Below are positions 11,201 through 16,909 of a stretch of 21,954 nucleotides of DNA, piece by piece. The notes below the pieces were generated by a model that made no database searches, was not told the DNA's origin, and worked only from the letters and a program-made list of their open reading frames with translations. The translations under genes were made by a program, and so were the position numbers. Each line of letters opens with the position of its first letter. Position 1 is the stretch's first letter. Source of the DNA: Phoronis ovalis. Taxonomy: Eukaryota; Phoronida; Phoronidae. The stretch spans positions 1-21,954 of the forward strand of contig JAOXYB010094049.1 of the NCBI GenBank assembly GCA_028565635.1, in the 5' to 3' direction.

Positions 11201-14200
11201 ATGAGTGATTTATCATGTTTGGGCATACTTTCTATTTAATTCTCCTTCCGATGAATTGCTGTTGAAGCCAACAGTTTCCTCAGCTTGGTACATATTGGTC
11301 CAAATTTTGCAAAAACAAATTCAGAAGCAAACAATTCTAATATATAGCAATCTGTAGAACTTGTTGCCTGTCAATTGTTCTTTAAAATGATATCTCTTCA
11401 AATCAGGGTTTCGCTGCATCGTCGCTTATCACGGCAATTCTGTGTTGATGACTCATAGCATAAGAGCTGTTATCGCTTAGAGGACTATGCAAACCTGCTA
11501 AGATAGAATGATTTCAACACAGCCTCCCTACATACCTTTACTTGTTTGAATTCGTGCTAGCTCGCTTGCTCTTGTTATTCATCAACAATCCATCATGTTT
11601 TATTTTCGAAATTTACCATTGCAGCAATACCGGCAACTCATTTACATGGCGCTTCCGCAAGTGGACATTTTAAAATTAGCAATGTTTTACGTGACATACT
11701 GAGTAAAACAGTACAGATGAGGTTATGTCCCCTGCTGAGAGATGCCAATCCACTACAGTTAAAAGAGAAATTAGGAAAAGGTATATAGTTCTGTAGGAAC
11801 CGAGTTCCACTTCATGCAAACATATTCCTGTACTGAGTGATATAAATATATAAATGTACACTAACAAATACACAGTTGTATTTGAAATGCATAGTTACTA
11901 ATTAATAATCAACCAGGTGCCAGGGAAGGGACACGTAAATAATGTTCGGTTAAAATTAAAGTGACATAGAGGAATCTTTTAAGTTCACGCAGACTTTAAT
12001 TTATTTCTGTTTCCAACGAAGTACCACCCGGGGGGTATGGCGGCAATTTGTTTGTAACGACGCCTTTTATAATAAGGGCATTAGATATGCGGGAGAGGCA
12101 TTATCGCATTACCTTGGACCTTTGGAAACTAATTTAATCTACATCATTATAATTTCATCGCAAAGCTTTCGCTTTTTTCAAAATTTGAACCAGCTGTAGT
12201 TTAAGGTATAATGCGGCAATGCCTTTCCTGCATAACTAATGTTCTCAATTCAAATTCTAAAATGCGACGTCACAAACTAACAACTATAATACCGCACTTC
12301 ATTACAAACAGTAATAATGTAGACATTTCGTAGACCCGTGCTACATGCTAATAAGTTTAATCTGCGTATGAATAATTAGTAAACGTTAATTTTTAGAAGA
12401 ATGTAAGTCACAAAATATACCGTCCACAATTAAGCTAAGATATTTGACCCTTACAAAAGATGATCCACATGAATAACTTACGTATTTCCGAGTACTATAA
12501 ATGTTCATCGATATTTCAAACTAAAGCAGATATATTGTATCCGGACTTTTGTTCAAATATTAAACGGAACACATCAAGTTTCCGTATCGAACCAGGCTTC
12601 ACGTTTCATTTGACTTTTCCATCTCATATATTAAGGACACATATTTTATTAGATCGAACCACCATGAGAATCAGTGTATGTATGTCACTCCAAAGATGTC
12701 TTTGCTAGCATGTAAACTATATAACTTAGTTTGCACATTAACTATTTTAGGTGCATTTGCTTGTGTTTTTCGAGGTGTATACACATTTCAAAATGGTACA
12801 GGAAACAAGGTGAAAAAGACAGTTGCTGTTAAAACTTTGAAAGGTAGTAAACACTTATAAGTTTTTTCCCGAGGTTTCTTTATCGGGAGGGGTCGCGTAG
12901 GGTTTCGGGATCCGCGCCACTGTAATCGTTATTAATTTGATCTAAATCGAAAAGTCTAAGCGGTGTATGTTTTATAAATAAATATACTCTAGTTTCCTCC
13001 AACGCCATAAGAGTCAGTTATTTTTATCTATGTACCACTGATATTTTAGAGGGCGACAGTAGCAGTGATAATATTGTGCAGCTTATTGAAGAAGCTTTGA
13101 CAATGGCGGAGTTTAAGCATCAACACATTATGCCTGTTATTGGTGTGTGCATTTGTATGGATACCAATATTCCGATGATTCTTATGCCTTTTATGAAACA
13201 CGGAGATCTTCATTCATTTTTGAAGAAATTTCGAAGCAATCAAGACTTCATGTCACAGGTAGGTTGATATAATCGATATATTATGATTGTATTAAAGTAT
13301 ATTTTCCAACAGTTTAGTAACTTGTTGAATTCTGATTTTATAAGAGTTTCTTCAATAATGATTCCGTAAACTGTACATAATATAATGGCTTACTCCAGCC
13401 ACTAAATCAGTAAACAGGATGTCACCACTTGAGCAGATCATTTCTGAAGAGAAAATGTGATTCATTATGAGGGGGTAGGGGTCCCCCATGGTACAATGCT
13501 TGCACTTAAAATTGGCAAAATGGTCTCCAAAAAAAATCCTCGCGGTAAGTTAAAGAACAAAAAAGTGGTCACCAAAAGGAAACGCTCGCTGCTCGCGAAC
13601 CCCCCCCCCCCCATAGCCCTATATGTTCTGCCTACTACCATGGCTGCAATTGGCTATCTAACTTAGGCATTTAAACTGAGACAGGCCTAACATTAACTGC
13701 TAGAAGAATTTTGGACCAATTTATGCAGTGTAAAATGTGACCTGTGGTTTTGCACAACTGTGAGTATATGCATTTGTTTATACAATATATGTATGTTTAT
13801 AGATGTTTGTATATATTAAACACGTCCCTATGCTGCAGCGTATCTTGTCATTGCAGGTCCCAAGTAATTTGAAACTTTTGGAGTTTGGCCAGCAAATTGC
13901 TAAAGGCATGGAATACTTGGAAAGCGCGACGTTTGTGCACAGAGATCTCGCAACAAGGAATTGCATGTAAACTATTTCAATCTAAAACATTTTTTAGCAG
14001 AACAAAAGGCGTGTGTTATATTTTCGTCACATAAAATTTAACCATGAAACCATTCTCACCTGATTACATGCCTGCAAGTCATATGTATATTTTAAAAAAC
14101 TCATAATAGTGTCTATTGAGCGATCCGGGTTATTGGAAATAATCATAACAGGTTATAGATGAATACCATGTATTTTGTAAGTGTCGACAGTTGACTAATA

Positions 14201-16469
14201 CAAGAAATACCTTTTCCCCTAATATTATATTCAGCAAGGAAAAGTTTATACAACTTATGGAATCAGCTGATGTGTGATAACTACAATCCTCCGCTGATTA
14301 TGTTATCATATAAGCAAGTTGGTTACTTAAAGCAGCTTCACCATGAACTGTAGTTGTTATATGTACATAATGTATTATTGTTAATATGTTCACTCAGTTT
14401 TTATGTATTTCGGTTATGTAACTCGTTGACGTTTAAAAATGTACATGTGCATTGTAAAACATGGGCCTCAAGTTTAATAAATAACAAAAAATCATATTCA
14501 TATCCAACATACGAGAGTCCATCTAAAGTTTTTTTTAATTATAATTGAATGCATTTCCGATGTTCTGTCTCTCAAACGTTCTCATTTACCACATGACAAA
14601 AGTTAACATTAAGTTCTTTATTCTCAACAGGATTAATGACCAGTTACTGGTGAAGGTGGCAGACTTTGGTTTGGCAAGAGACATCTACAGTGATAACTTT
14701 TATAAACAAGATAAAGTAACATTACTACCTGTTAAATGGATGGCAATAGAATCTCTGAAGTATAGATTATTTACTACACAGAGTGATGTGGTAAGGGAAT
14801 GGTAGTCATTTAATACATTCATACAACAGCACGTGCTTCTATATTTTACTTTTTGTTAACTACAGCCTAGGATAACTTAAACATATTCTTAATATTTTGC
14901 CCCCGCTAGATTAAACGTCATATGTAAACGAGCAGTGTGATCTAGTCGTTATTGTCCATGTGGGGCGATTTCGAATGCGTATTGTGGGCAAGAGAGCATT
15001 ATAACGGGATTTGCGAAACAAGGATTTCCTGAAAAACGGTACATTCGTTAATTATGAAATGAATCCTGTTAGACGTTATATCTCTAACGCTGATAAAGAA
15101 GTTTCCGTTTTCGACAAAAACGCTAAAAACAATGCACGAATTTCGGGGTGAAATGAGAGAGTGTGATATACTATATAAACGTATATGTAGGTGGGGATTG
15201 TGTCACGCGACTTAATATATATGTATTACTTTCAGTGGGCGTATGGTGTCACTCTTTGGGAGATCTTGACTCTTGCAACAACACCTTATCCGGACGTAAA
15301 TATGACCGACATATTGGATTATTTAGAATACGGCGGTAGATTGAAACAACCTGATGAATGCCCAAACGAAATGTAAGCATCAGACAGGAAACGTTATAAA
15401 TAACTTGGATACAAAATTTGCTTAGGCTTCTTGTTTAATGTGTGAAACTTATGGGGCCGATGTCTTATCTGTCTACATAGTCTGAATTTAAATTAACATA
15501 AGAAATTAGTTTTATGCTTAACTATGTGTTAAGGCAAGTGATAAACTTAGGATAGTTGAGACATAAGAAATCCTGGGGGGGGGCAGTCAATATGAAAGTG
15601 GGTACGCATGTTCTAACAAAATTTCGCGTGAAAGGATATGTTTTTCGAACCGCCAGAGCCTAACGCGCGTTACGCGCTTAGGGTCTGTTTTTGGCAAAAA
15701 TCACAAAAAGGGGTGTTTTTTGGAGTTGTGTCACTTCGTTAGAGGTGTTTTTTTCCCAAAACTCACTTCCTTCAGGGTGTATTTTTTCAAAAAACTCACT
15801 TCCTTAGGGGTGTATTTTTTGCAGAATTTCACTTCGTTAGGGGCTCTTTTGAAAAGCCATGTTGGAACATGGGTACCCACTTTCAGATTGACTGCCCCCC
15901 TTGGGTAACAAATCCACCCTTCACGTATAGAAGGTAATTTATAAATCAAAATTAAATTCTTTGCATGAAAAGACCATTAAGTGAAGTCAGTAGATCCCAA
16001 GATAGATTTTGTGAAAGTCACGATATCATACTAAGTATATAGACTGTGATAAAATGTCAGAAAATTAAATTCAAGTAAGCTATAGTCTTACTGTTAGTCC
16101 CTATATTAATATATGGTCTCATTATTTTTGTAGAAATTAAATTTTGTACAAAGTAACAATTAAATCTGCGTAAGAAAACAAGTTTTATCAGATACCTTGG
16201 TGTTATGCAGGTGCTTTCTATCATGAATCGATTTATCCTGCTTGGGAGATTAATATATACGTACTGCGTTTAAACGTTTTTCGTTGTTAATTATTCTTTT
16301 CTCTTGCAGCTATGCCTTGCTGTTGAGTTGTTGGCAGAAAAGTTCTGCAGACCGACCAAGCTTCAAGCAAATTGTAGAGAATCTTGATAAATATCTTAAC
16401 TCCAAAATTGAGTATCTTGATCTTACATCACGTGACAATGATTCTGATTCTGAACATTACTACACATAA
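2094..16469 (+). CDS. Lectin-type receptor tyrosine kinase (CCP - F-lectin - LamG - TM - MET/TAM-like kinase), 17 exons, 5' partial
   Basis: Exons: 2094-2297, 2740-2964, 3346-3588, 4159-4210, 4477-4645, 6534-6721, 8653-8855, 9785-9835, 10263-10322, 10885-11079, 11625-11780, 12751-12843, 13050-13258, 13857-13966, 14631-14790, 15236-15372, 16310-16469. Phases match at all 16 junctions, giving 870 complete codons and a TAA stop. Approximate residues of the visible product: CCP 1-68, F-type lectin 69-224, LamG-like jellyroll 225-428, Ser/Thr-rich stalk 429-465, TM exon 466-530, juxtamembrane 531-582, kinase about 575-850, short tail. The kinase keeps VAVK lysine, [11 protein letters not shown] and WMAIESL, so catalysis is expected. 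By family knowledge it would sit in the plasma membrane, bind a glycan or protein ligand outside and phosphorylate tyrosines inside. Ligand and biological role are inference. No signal-peptide exon is certain; the gene probably continues left of the window. Exon boundaries were placed by eye from splice consensus, phase and domain continuity. Confidence 0.92.
2740..2964 (+). CDS. RTK exon 2: F-type lectin, N-terminal half
   Basis: Phase 1-1 exon (acceptor ATCTTAG, donor CAT/GTATTT). It reads [17 protein letters not shown], then [23 protein letters not shown] and FEVTITNRK, the hallmark order of fucolectin/eel-agglutinin F-type lectins. The SHT histidine (2868-2870) and the NR arginine (2949-2951) are the usual sugar-contacting positions and are 26 residues apart, as in the family motif. 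The donor at 2965 was chosen over an earlier GT at 2955 because only the former gives the phase needed by the next exon. Confidence 0.9.
3346..3588 (+). CDS. RTK exon 3: F-type lectin, C-terminal half
   Basis: Phase 1-1 exon between TATATAG and GTGAGT. Translation starts [15 protein letters not shown] and ends [13 protein letters not shown], matching the second half of F-lectin domains (RL..VDIR, cysteine pair C-N-Y...IICDN, then the closing LCEV strand). Joined to exon 2 it completes one domain of about 156 residues, the normal size. Confidence 0.9.
3774..4142. mobile_element. MITE-like element, copy A, with about 65-bp terminal inverted repeats
   Basis: The left arm (3774-3838, starting CAGTCTGAATAAATCCATCC) is the near reverse complement of the right arm (4070-4142, ending ACGGATGG...CAGACTG). 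The shared core is CCATCCGTTAGTGTTCC...CTCAACTAAC.TCTGGGCTTAA. No coding capacity. TA flanks the right end, suggesting Tc1/mariner-type ends, but the left flank is ambiguous. The element ends 16 bases before RTK exon 4, so that intron's branch region is transposon-derived. Confidence 0.75.
3889..3930. repeat. Internal duplication of the MITE left end
   Basis: TTGTACACCAGTCTGAATAA at 3889-3909 repeats the left end seen at 3765-3785, then jumps to the GGGCTTAAC part of the arm. It looks like a nested or tandemly duplicated, deleted terminus inside copy A. Confidence 0.6.
4159..4210 (+). CDS. RTK exon 4: first strand of LamG-like domain
   Basis: A 52-bp exon with acceptor TTTTTTTTAG and donor AAAG/GTTGAG, phase 1 in and phase 2 out. 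It encodes [17 protein letters not shown], resembling the first strand (L-D-F-x-N-x-T-L) that opens LamG/concanavalin-like jellyrolls. Phase 2 matches only the acceptor at 4476, which argues against the tempting AG at 4368. The acceptor lies 16 bases after the end of a MITE-like repeat. Confidence 0.72.
4477..4645 (+). CDS. RTK exon 5: LamG-like domain
   Basis: Acceptor GTGTTTCAG, donor CTG/GTAAGT, phase 2 in and phase 0 out. It reads [20 protein letters not shown], then [10 protein letters not shown] and [16 protein letters not shown], the pattern of LamG_3/concanavalin-like domains where a sFTlslWv.P strand follows the surface loop. A second copy of the MITE-like repeat begins about 40 bases after the donor. 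Confidence 0.85.
4685..4920. mobile_element. MITE-like element, copy B (3' truncated relative of copy A)
   Basis: It starts TTA/CAGTCTGGAAAAATCC and follows copy A in order: AACCGTTATTGTTCCGTACC, AGAAGAACGATTATCCC, GTGAAAGCCTAGGAGCCAA, GGACTAAGCGGGTAGC, and CAATCACACAT. The right inverted arm present in copy A is absent. It begins about 40 bases after the donor of RTK exon 5. Confidence 0.7.
5454..5551 (+). other. Candidate alternative or relic LamG-like exon
   Basis: An open frame ends at a strong donor (CTGACG/GTAAGT) in phase 0, with possible acceptor AGs at 5446-5447, 5452-5453 and 5461-5462, all phase 1. It reads [18 protein letters not shown] then [12 protein letters not shown]. The pattern resembles exon 5 ([14 protein letters not shown] ... 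FPDKL/GTAAGT) only loosely. Phase 1-in, 0-out would let it replace exons 4+5 between exon 3 and exon 6. The acceptor is pyrimidine-poor, so it may be a decayed exon or chance. Confidence 0.3.
5620..5690. repeat. Dispersed repeat, copy 1
   Basis: AATAAGGCGCTGTATATGCC through GGGTCTGTTATCAG is repeated at 18491-18560 with roughly 80 percent identity by eye. Similarity stops on both sides, so this is a short conserved block of an interspersed element of unknown type. Confidence 0.7.
6534..6721 (+). CDS. RTK exon 6: LamG-like domain
   Basis: Acceptor TGCGAACAG, donor ACGTG/GTGAGT, phase 0 in and phase 2 out. It reads [12 protein letters not shown], then [15 protein letters not shown] and [13 protein letters not shown]. 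The [18 protein letters not shown] and CGG...TW pieces are core LamG-like strands. The open frame continues upstream to about 6465, but only the AG at 6533 gives the phase 0 start required by exon 5. The final tryptophan codon is split TG/G across the next intron. Confidence 0.88.
6722..8652 (+). other. RTK intron between exons 6 and 7
   Basis: About 1.9 kb of AT-rich intron. I see no further exon, RNA gene or structured repeat in it; the short open frames have random composition. Confidence 0.5.
8653..8855 (+). CDS. RTK exon 7: end of LamG-like domain
   Basis: Acceptor CTTCACTGACAG, donor AAAG/GTTGAG, phase 2 in and phase 1 out. The first base completes the split Trp codon, giving [20 protein letters not shown], the counterpart of the W-H-x-V-x-x-x-Y-D strand pair of LamG domains. 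It ends [14 protein letters not shown], the usual closing strand (F.G.i..l.i). The downstream linker is lysine-rich. Confidence 0.88.
8856..9784 (+). other. RTK intron between exons 7 and 8
   Basis: Holds the foldback element at 8950-9113. Nothing else recognisable. Confidence 0.5.
8950..9113. mobile_element. 164-bp foldback/MITE-like element with 5-bp target duplication and B-box-like arms
   Basis: The ends CAGGCCTACCTA...TAGGTAGGCCTG are inverted repeats of about 50 bp. The core CAGCGTGGACTCGAACCGTC is a perfect 20-base match to the reverse complement at the other end. AAATA flanks both sides (8945-8949 and 9114-9118), as for a target site duplication. Each arm contains GGTTCGAGTCC (opposite strands), the consensus of a tRNA T-loop/Pol III B box, though no complete tRNA cloverleaf or A box is seen. 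Confidence 0.8.
9785..9835 (+). CDS. RTK exon 8: extracellular stalk mini-exon
   Basis: A 51-bp exon with acceptor TTTTATTGTGGCAG and donor GATG/GTAAGC, symmetric phase 1-1. It encodes [16 protein letters not shown], with no domain, only acidic and Ser/Thr residues. Its symmetric phase and position between LamG and TM suggest a skippable membrane-proximal spacer, possibly O-glycosylated. Confidence 0.75.
10263..10322 (+). CDS. RTK exon 9: extracellular stalk mini-exon with GC donor
   Basis: A 60-bp exon after TTTTTCCTTGTAG, phase 1-1, encoding [20 protein letters not shown], a Thr/Ser-rich low-complexity stalk. The downstream donor is ATG/GCAAGT, so this would be a GC-AG intron; the other intronic bases fit the donor consensus. 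No GT donor nearby keeps the phase. Confidence 0.7.
10323..10884 (+). other. RTK intron between exons 9 and 10 (GC-AG)
   Basis: Begins GCAAGT and ends TTCTATTTTTAG. It contains the 15-bp minisatellite. No other structure noted. Confidence 0.55.
10511..10585. repeat. Five tandem copies of a 15-bp unit
   Basis: The unit TATACAGGAGCCTAA occurs five times without gaps; only the third copy has a change (T to C at its first base). It lies in the intron between stalk exon 9 and the TM exon. Confidence 0.95.
10885..11079 (+). CDS. RTK exon 10: transmembrane helix and start of cytoplasmic domain
   Basis: Acceptor TTCTATTTTTAG, donor TTCC/GTAAGT, phase 1-1. It starts with a helix of about 25 hydrophobic residues ([20 protein letters not shown] continuing IIAAF), followed by the positive stop-transfer WRRCHQ, which puts the C-terminal side in the cytoplasm. 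The rest ([20 protein letters not shown]) is a polar juxtamembrane segment without an obvious docking motif. Confidence 0.93.
11080..11624 (+). other. RTK intron between exons 10 and 11
   Basis: Contains a 30-base segment at 11166-11195 (TTTTAGACGAATATAAGTCAC...) that recurs in altered form at 12391-12420. No exon recognised. Confidence 0.5.
11625..11780 (+). CDS. RTK exon 11: juxtamembrane to start of glycine loop
   Basis: Acceptor TTTACCATTGCAG, donor AAAAG/GTATAT, phase 1-1. It encodes [20 protein letters not shown], then [17 protein letters not shown]. The last residues begin the kinase glycine loop and are completed by exon 12. The preceding helix-rich segment occupies the place of the L-x-x-L-L-x-D juxtamembrane region of TAM kinases. 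Confidence 0.85.
11781..12750 (+). other. RTK intron between exons 11 and 12
   Basis: Holds the foldback element at about 12051-12277 and the second copy of the 30-base AG...GTAAGT segment at 12391-12420. Otherwise featureless. Confidence 0.5.
12051..12277. mobile_element. Foldback element with long diverged inverted repeats
   Basis: The left arm at 12051-12115 (TTTGTAACGACGCC ... GGGCATTAGATATGCGGGAG ... GCATTACCTT) matches the reverse complement of the right arm at 12203-12277 at roughly 75-80 percent. Weak similarity may extend the arms to about 12020 and 12310. A spacer of about 85 bases separates them. No coding capacity; it lies in the intron between exons 11 and 12. Confidence 0.65.
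12751..12843 (+). CDS. RTK exon 12: glycine loop and VAVK strand
   Basis: Acceptor TTAACTATTTTAG, donor AAAG/GTAGTA, phase 1-1. Joined with exon 11 it gives [19 protein letters not shown] and then [10 protein letters not shown]. The ATP-anchoring lysine of VAVK is present. The third glycine of the G-x-G-x-x-G loop is alanine here (GKGAFA). Confidence 0.92.
13050..13258 (+). CDS. RTK exon 13: alpha-C helix, hinge, alpha-D
   Basis: Acceptor GATATTTTAG, donor TCACAG/GTAGGT, phase 1 in and phase 0 out. It reads [20 protein letters not shown], then GVCI and [19 protein letters not shown]. The alpha-C glutamate is available in IEEAL, and the [11 protein letters not shown] hinge is typical of the TAM/MET group. 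The residue before PFM, the gatekeeper position, is methionine. Confidence 0.94.
13259..13856 (+). other. RTK intron between exons 13 and 14
   Basis: Contains a run of 13 C at 13600-13612 and, upstream, two imperfect purine-rich repeats around 13521-13545 (GGTCTCCAAAAAAAATCCTC) and 13567-13592 (GGTCACCAAAAGGAAACGCTC). The homopolymer and GC-rich CGCTCGCTGCTCGCGAAC border suggest an old repeat fragment, but no terminal inverted repeat was found. Confidence 0.45.
13857..13966 (+). CDS. RTK exon 14: alpha-E and catalytic loop
   Basis: Acceptor GTCATTGCAG, donor GCAT/GTAAAC, phase 0 in and phase 2 out. It reads [20 protein letters not shown], then [10 protein letters not shown]. Catalytic Asp and Asn are present; the loop is HRDLATRN rather than the common HRDLAARN of receptor tyrosine kinases. 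Confidence 0.95.
13967..14630 (+). other. RTK intron between exons 14 and 15
   Basis: AT-rich intron with nothing recognisable. Confidence 0.5.
14631..14790 (+). CDS. RTK exon 15: DFG and activation loop
   Basis: Acceptor TTTATTCTCAACAG, donor GATGTG/GTAAGG, phase 2 in and phase 0 out. It encodes [20 protein letters not shown], then [19 protein letters not shown] and FTTQSDV. The Mg-binding DFG is intact. The activation loop carries Y-x-x-x-F-Y instead of Y-x-x-x-Y-Y. AIESL in the APE position is shared with TAM (IAIESL) and MET (MALESL) kinases. Confidence 0.95.
14791..15235 (+). other. RTK intron between exons 15 and 16
   Basis: Nothing recognisable beyond splice sites. Confidence 0.5.
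15236..15372 (+). CDS. RTK exon 16: kinase C-lobe (alpha-F, alpha-G)
   Basis: Acceptor TTACTTTCAG, donor GAAAT/GTAAGC, phase 0 in and phase 2 out. It reads [20 protein letters not shown], then [27 protein letters not shown] is the alpha-F start; the TPYPDV and RLKQP-x-x-C pieces are shared with MET/TAM kinases. Confidence 0.95.
15578..15900. mobile_element. 323-bp MITE-like element with GGGGGGCAGTC termini
   Basis: The left end GGGGGGCAGTCAATATGAAA followed by GTGGGTACGCATGTTCTAACA is mirrored by the reverse complement of the right end at 15860-15900 (GGGGGGCAGTCAATCTGAAA then GTGGGTACCCATGTTCCAACA), about 90 percent identity over about 41 bases. The interior holds the palindrome TAACGCGCGTTA and a 33-bp tandem array. 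Flanks CTGGG and TTGGG might be a diverged 5-bp target duplication. It lies in the intron between exons 16 and 17. Confidence 0.85.
15706..15862. repeat. 32-33-bp tandem repeat inside the GGGGGGCAGTC element
   Basis: Units begin CACTTCGTTAGAGGTG, CACTTCCTTCAGGGTG, CACTTCCTTAGGGGTG and CACTTCGTTAGGGGCT at 15732, 15764, 15797 and 15830, each followed by a T-rich segment; a partial unit precedes them. Confidence 0.9.
16310..16469 (+). CDS. RTK exon 17: end of kinase domain and C-terminal tail, stop
   Basis: Acceptor CTTTTCTCTTGCAG, phase 2 in. It reads [20 protein letters not shown], then [14 protein letters not shown] and an acidic [11 protein letters not shown] before TAA at 16467-16469. CW-x(6)-RPSF closes the kinase fold. 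EYLDL resembles the FGFR C-terminal tyrosine site that binds PLC-gamma SH2. A 93-base open frame in another register begins exactly at the stop and may be the former rest of the tail. Confidence 0.95.
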
Positions 16470-16561
16470 ACATTGTGTCTGAAGCGGAGTTTGGTGATAA
16501 TGACGATGTTACTGAGGAAGGATCACGACACGTTAATAAAAGCGAATCTTCCATCTACTGA
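16469..16561 (+). pseudogene. Out-of-frame continuation of the RTK tail (possible frameshifted C-terminus)
   Basis: In the register two bases ahead of the RTK frame, 30 codons follow before TGA at 16559-16561. They read [20 protein letters not shown] then HVNKSESSIY. The composition (Glu, Asp, Ser-rich, hydrophilic) continues the acidic [11 protein letters not shown] end of the main frame and does not look like AT-rich UTR. A two-base insertion near 16467 would explain it. Chance openness over 30 codons is possible. Confidence 0.45.
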
Positions 16562-16903
16562 TAAATTTGAGCAAGATAGCCACTTTTAATTAGTGGTCAT
16601 CTGTGGTTTATAGCTATTAGTAATATTCATTTTATTACATATATTTACATTTTGTATGTATTCAACTATATGCATACGTTAAAAAGTGAAACAATTACTT
16701 CGCCCCATCAATAGGTCGGCCATAGTTCTTTGAAAACTAAATATGAAATGCTAAATGTGAAATTTAACATCCAGATATGATTTTATTGTTGTTGCAATGT
16801 CGTGTAGTCAAGTAAATGTTAAGGTCAATGTTGCGTCAGGAGTGTAATAAGAGAGGTTTTGAATGTCATTTCTCGTACAAAGTATATGCAGTTATGTAAT
16901 TAT

Positions 16904-16909
16904 AATAAA
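16904..16909 (+). promoter_or_regulatory. Probable poly(A) signal of the RTK gene
   Basis: AATAAA about 435 bases after the stop, within an AT-rich stretch. Another AATAAA at 16535-16540 lies only 66 bases after the stop but falls within the coding-like out-of-frame tail, so it is less convincing. Cleavage site cannot be seen. Confidence 0.45.

Larger units (their letters stand above)
15373..16309 (+). other. RTK intron between exons 16 and 17
   Basis: Contains the GGGGGGCAGTC element at 15578-15900. The remainder is AT-rich and featureless. Confidence 0.5.

Noticed and set aside
12391-12420. Six-base micro-exon AAGAAT between AG and GTAAGT
   Set aside because: It would insert two residues into the kinase glycine loop between exons 11 and 12.
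12460-12860. Long + strand open frames around RTK exon 12 start
   Set aside because: Only 12751-12843 is supported by splice sites, phase and kinase motifs; the rest is intron.
13457-13666. Lys-rich + strand open frame in intron 13
   Set aside because: Driven by A-rich and C-run repeats; contains no domain and no usable splice context.
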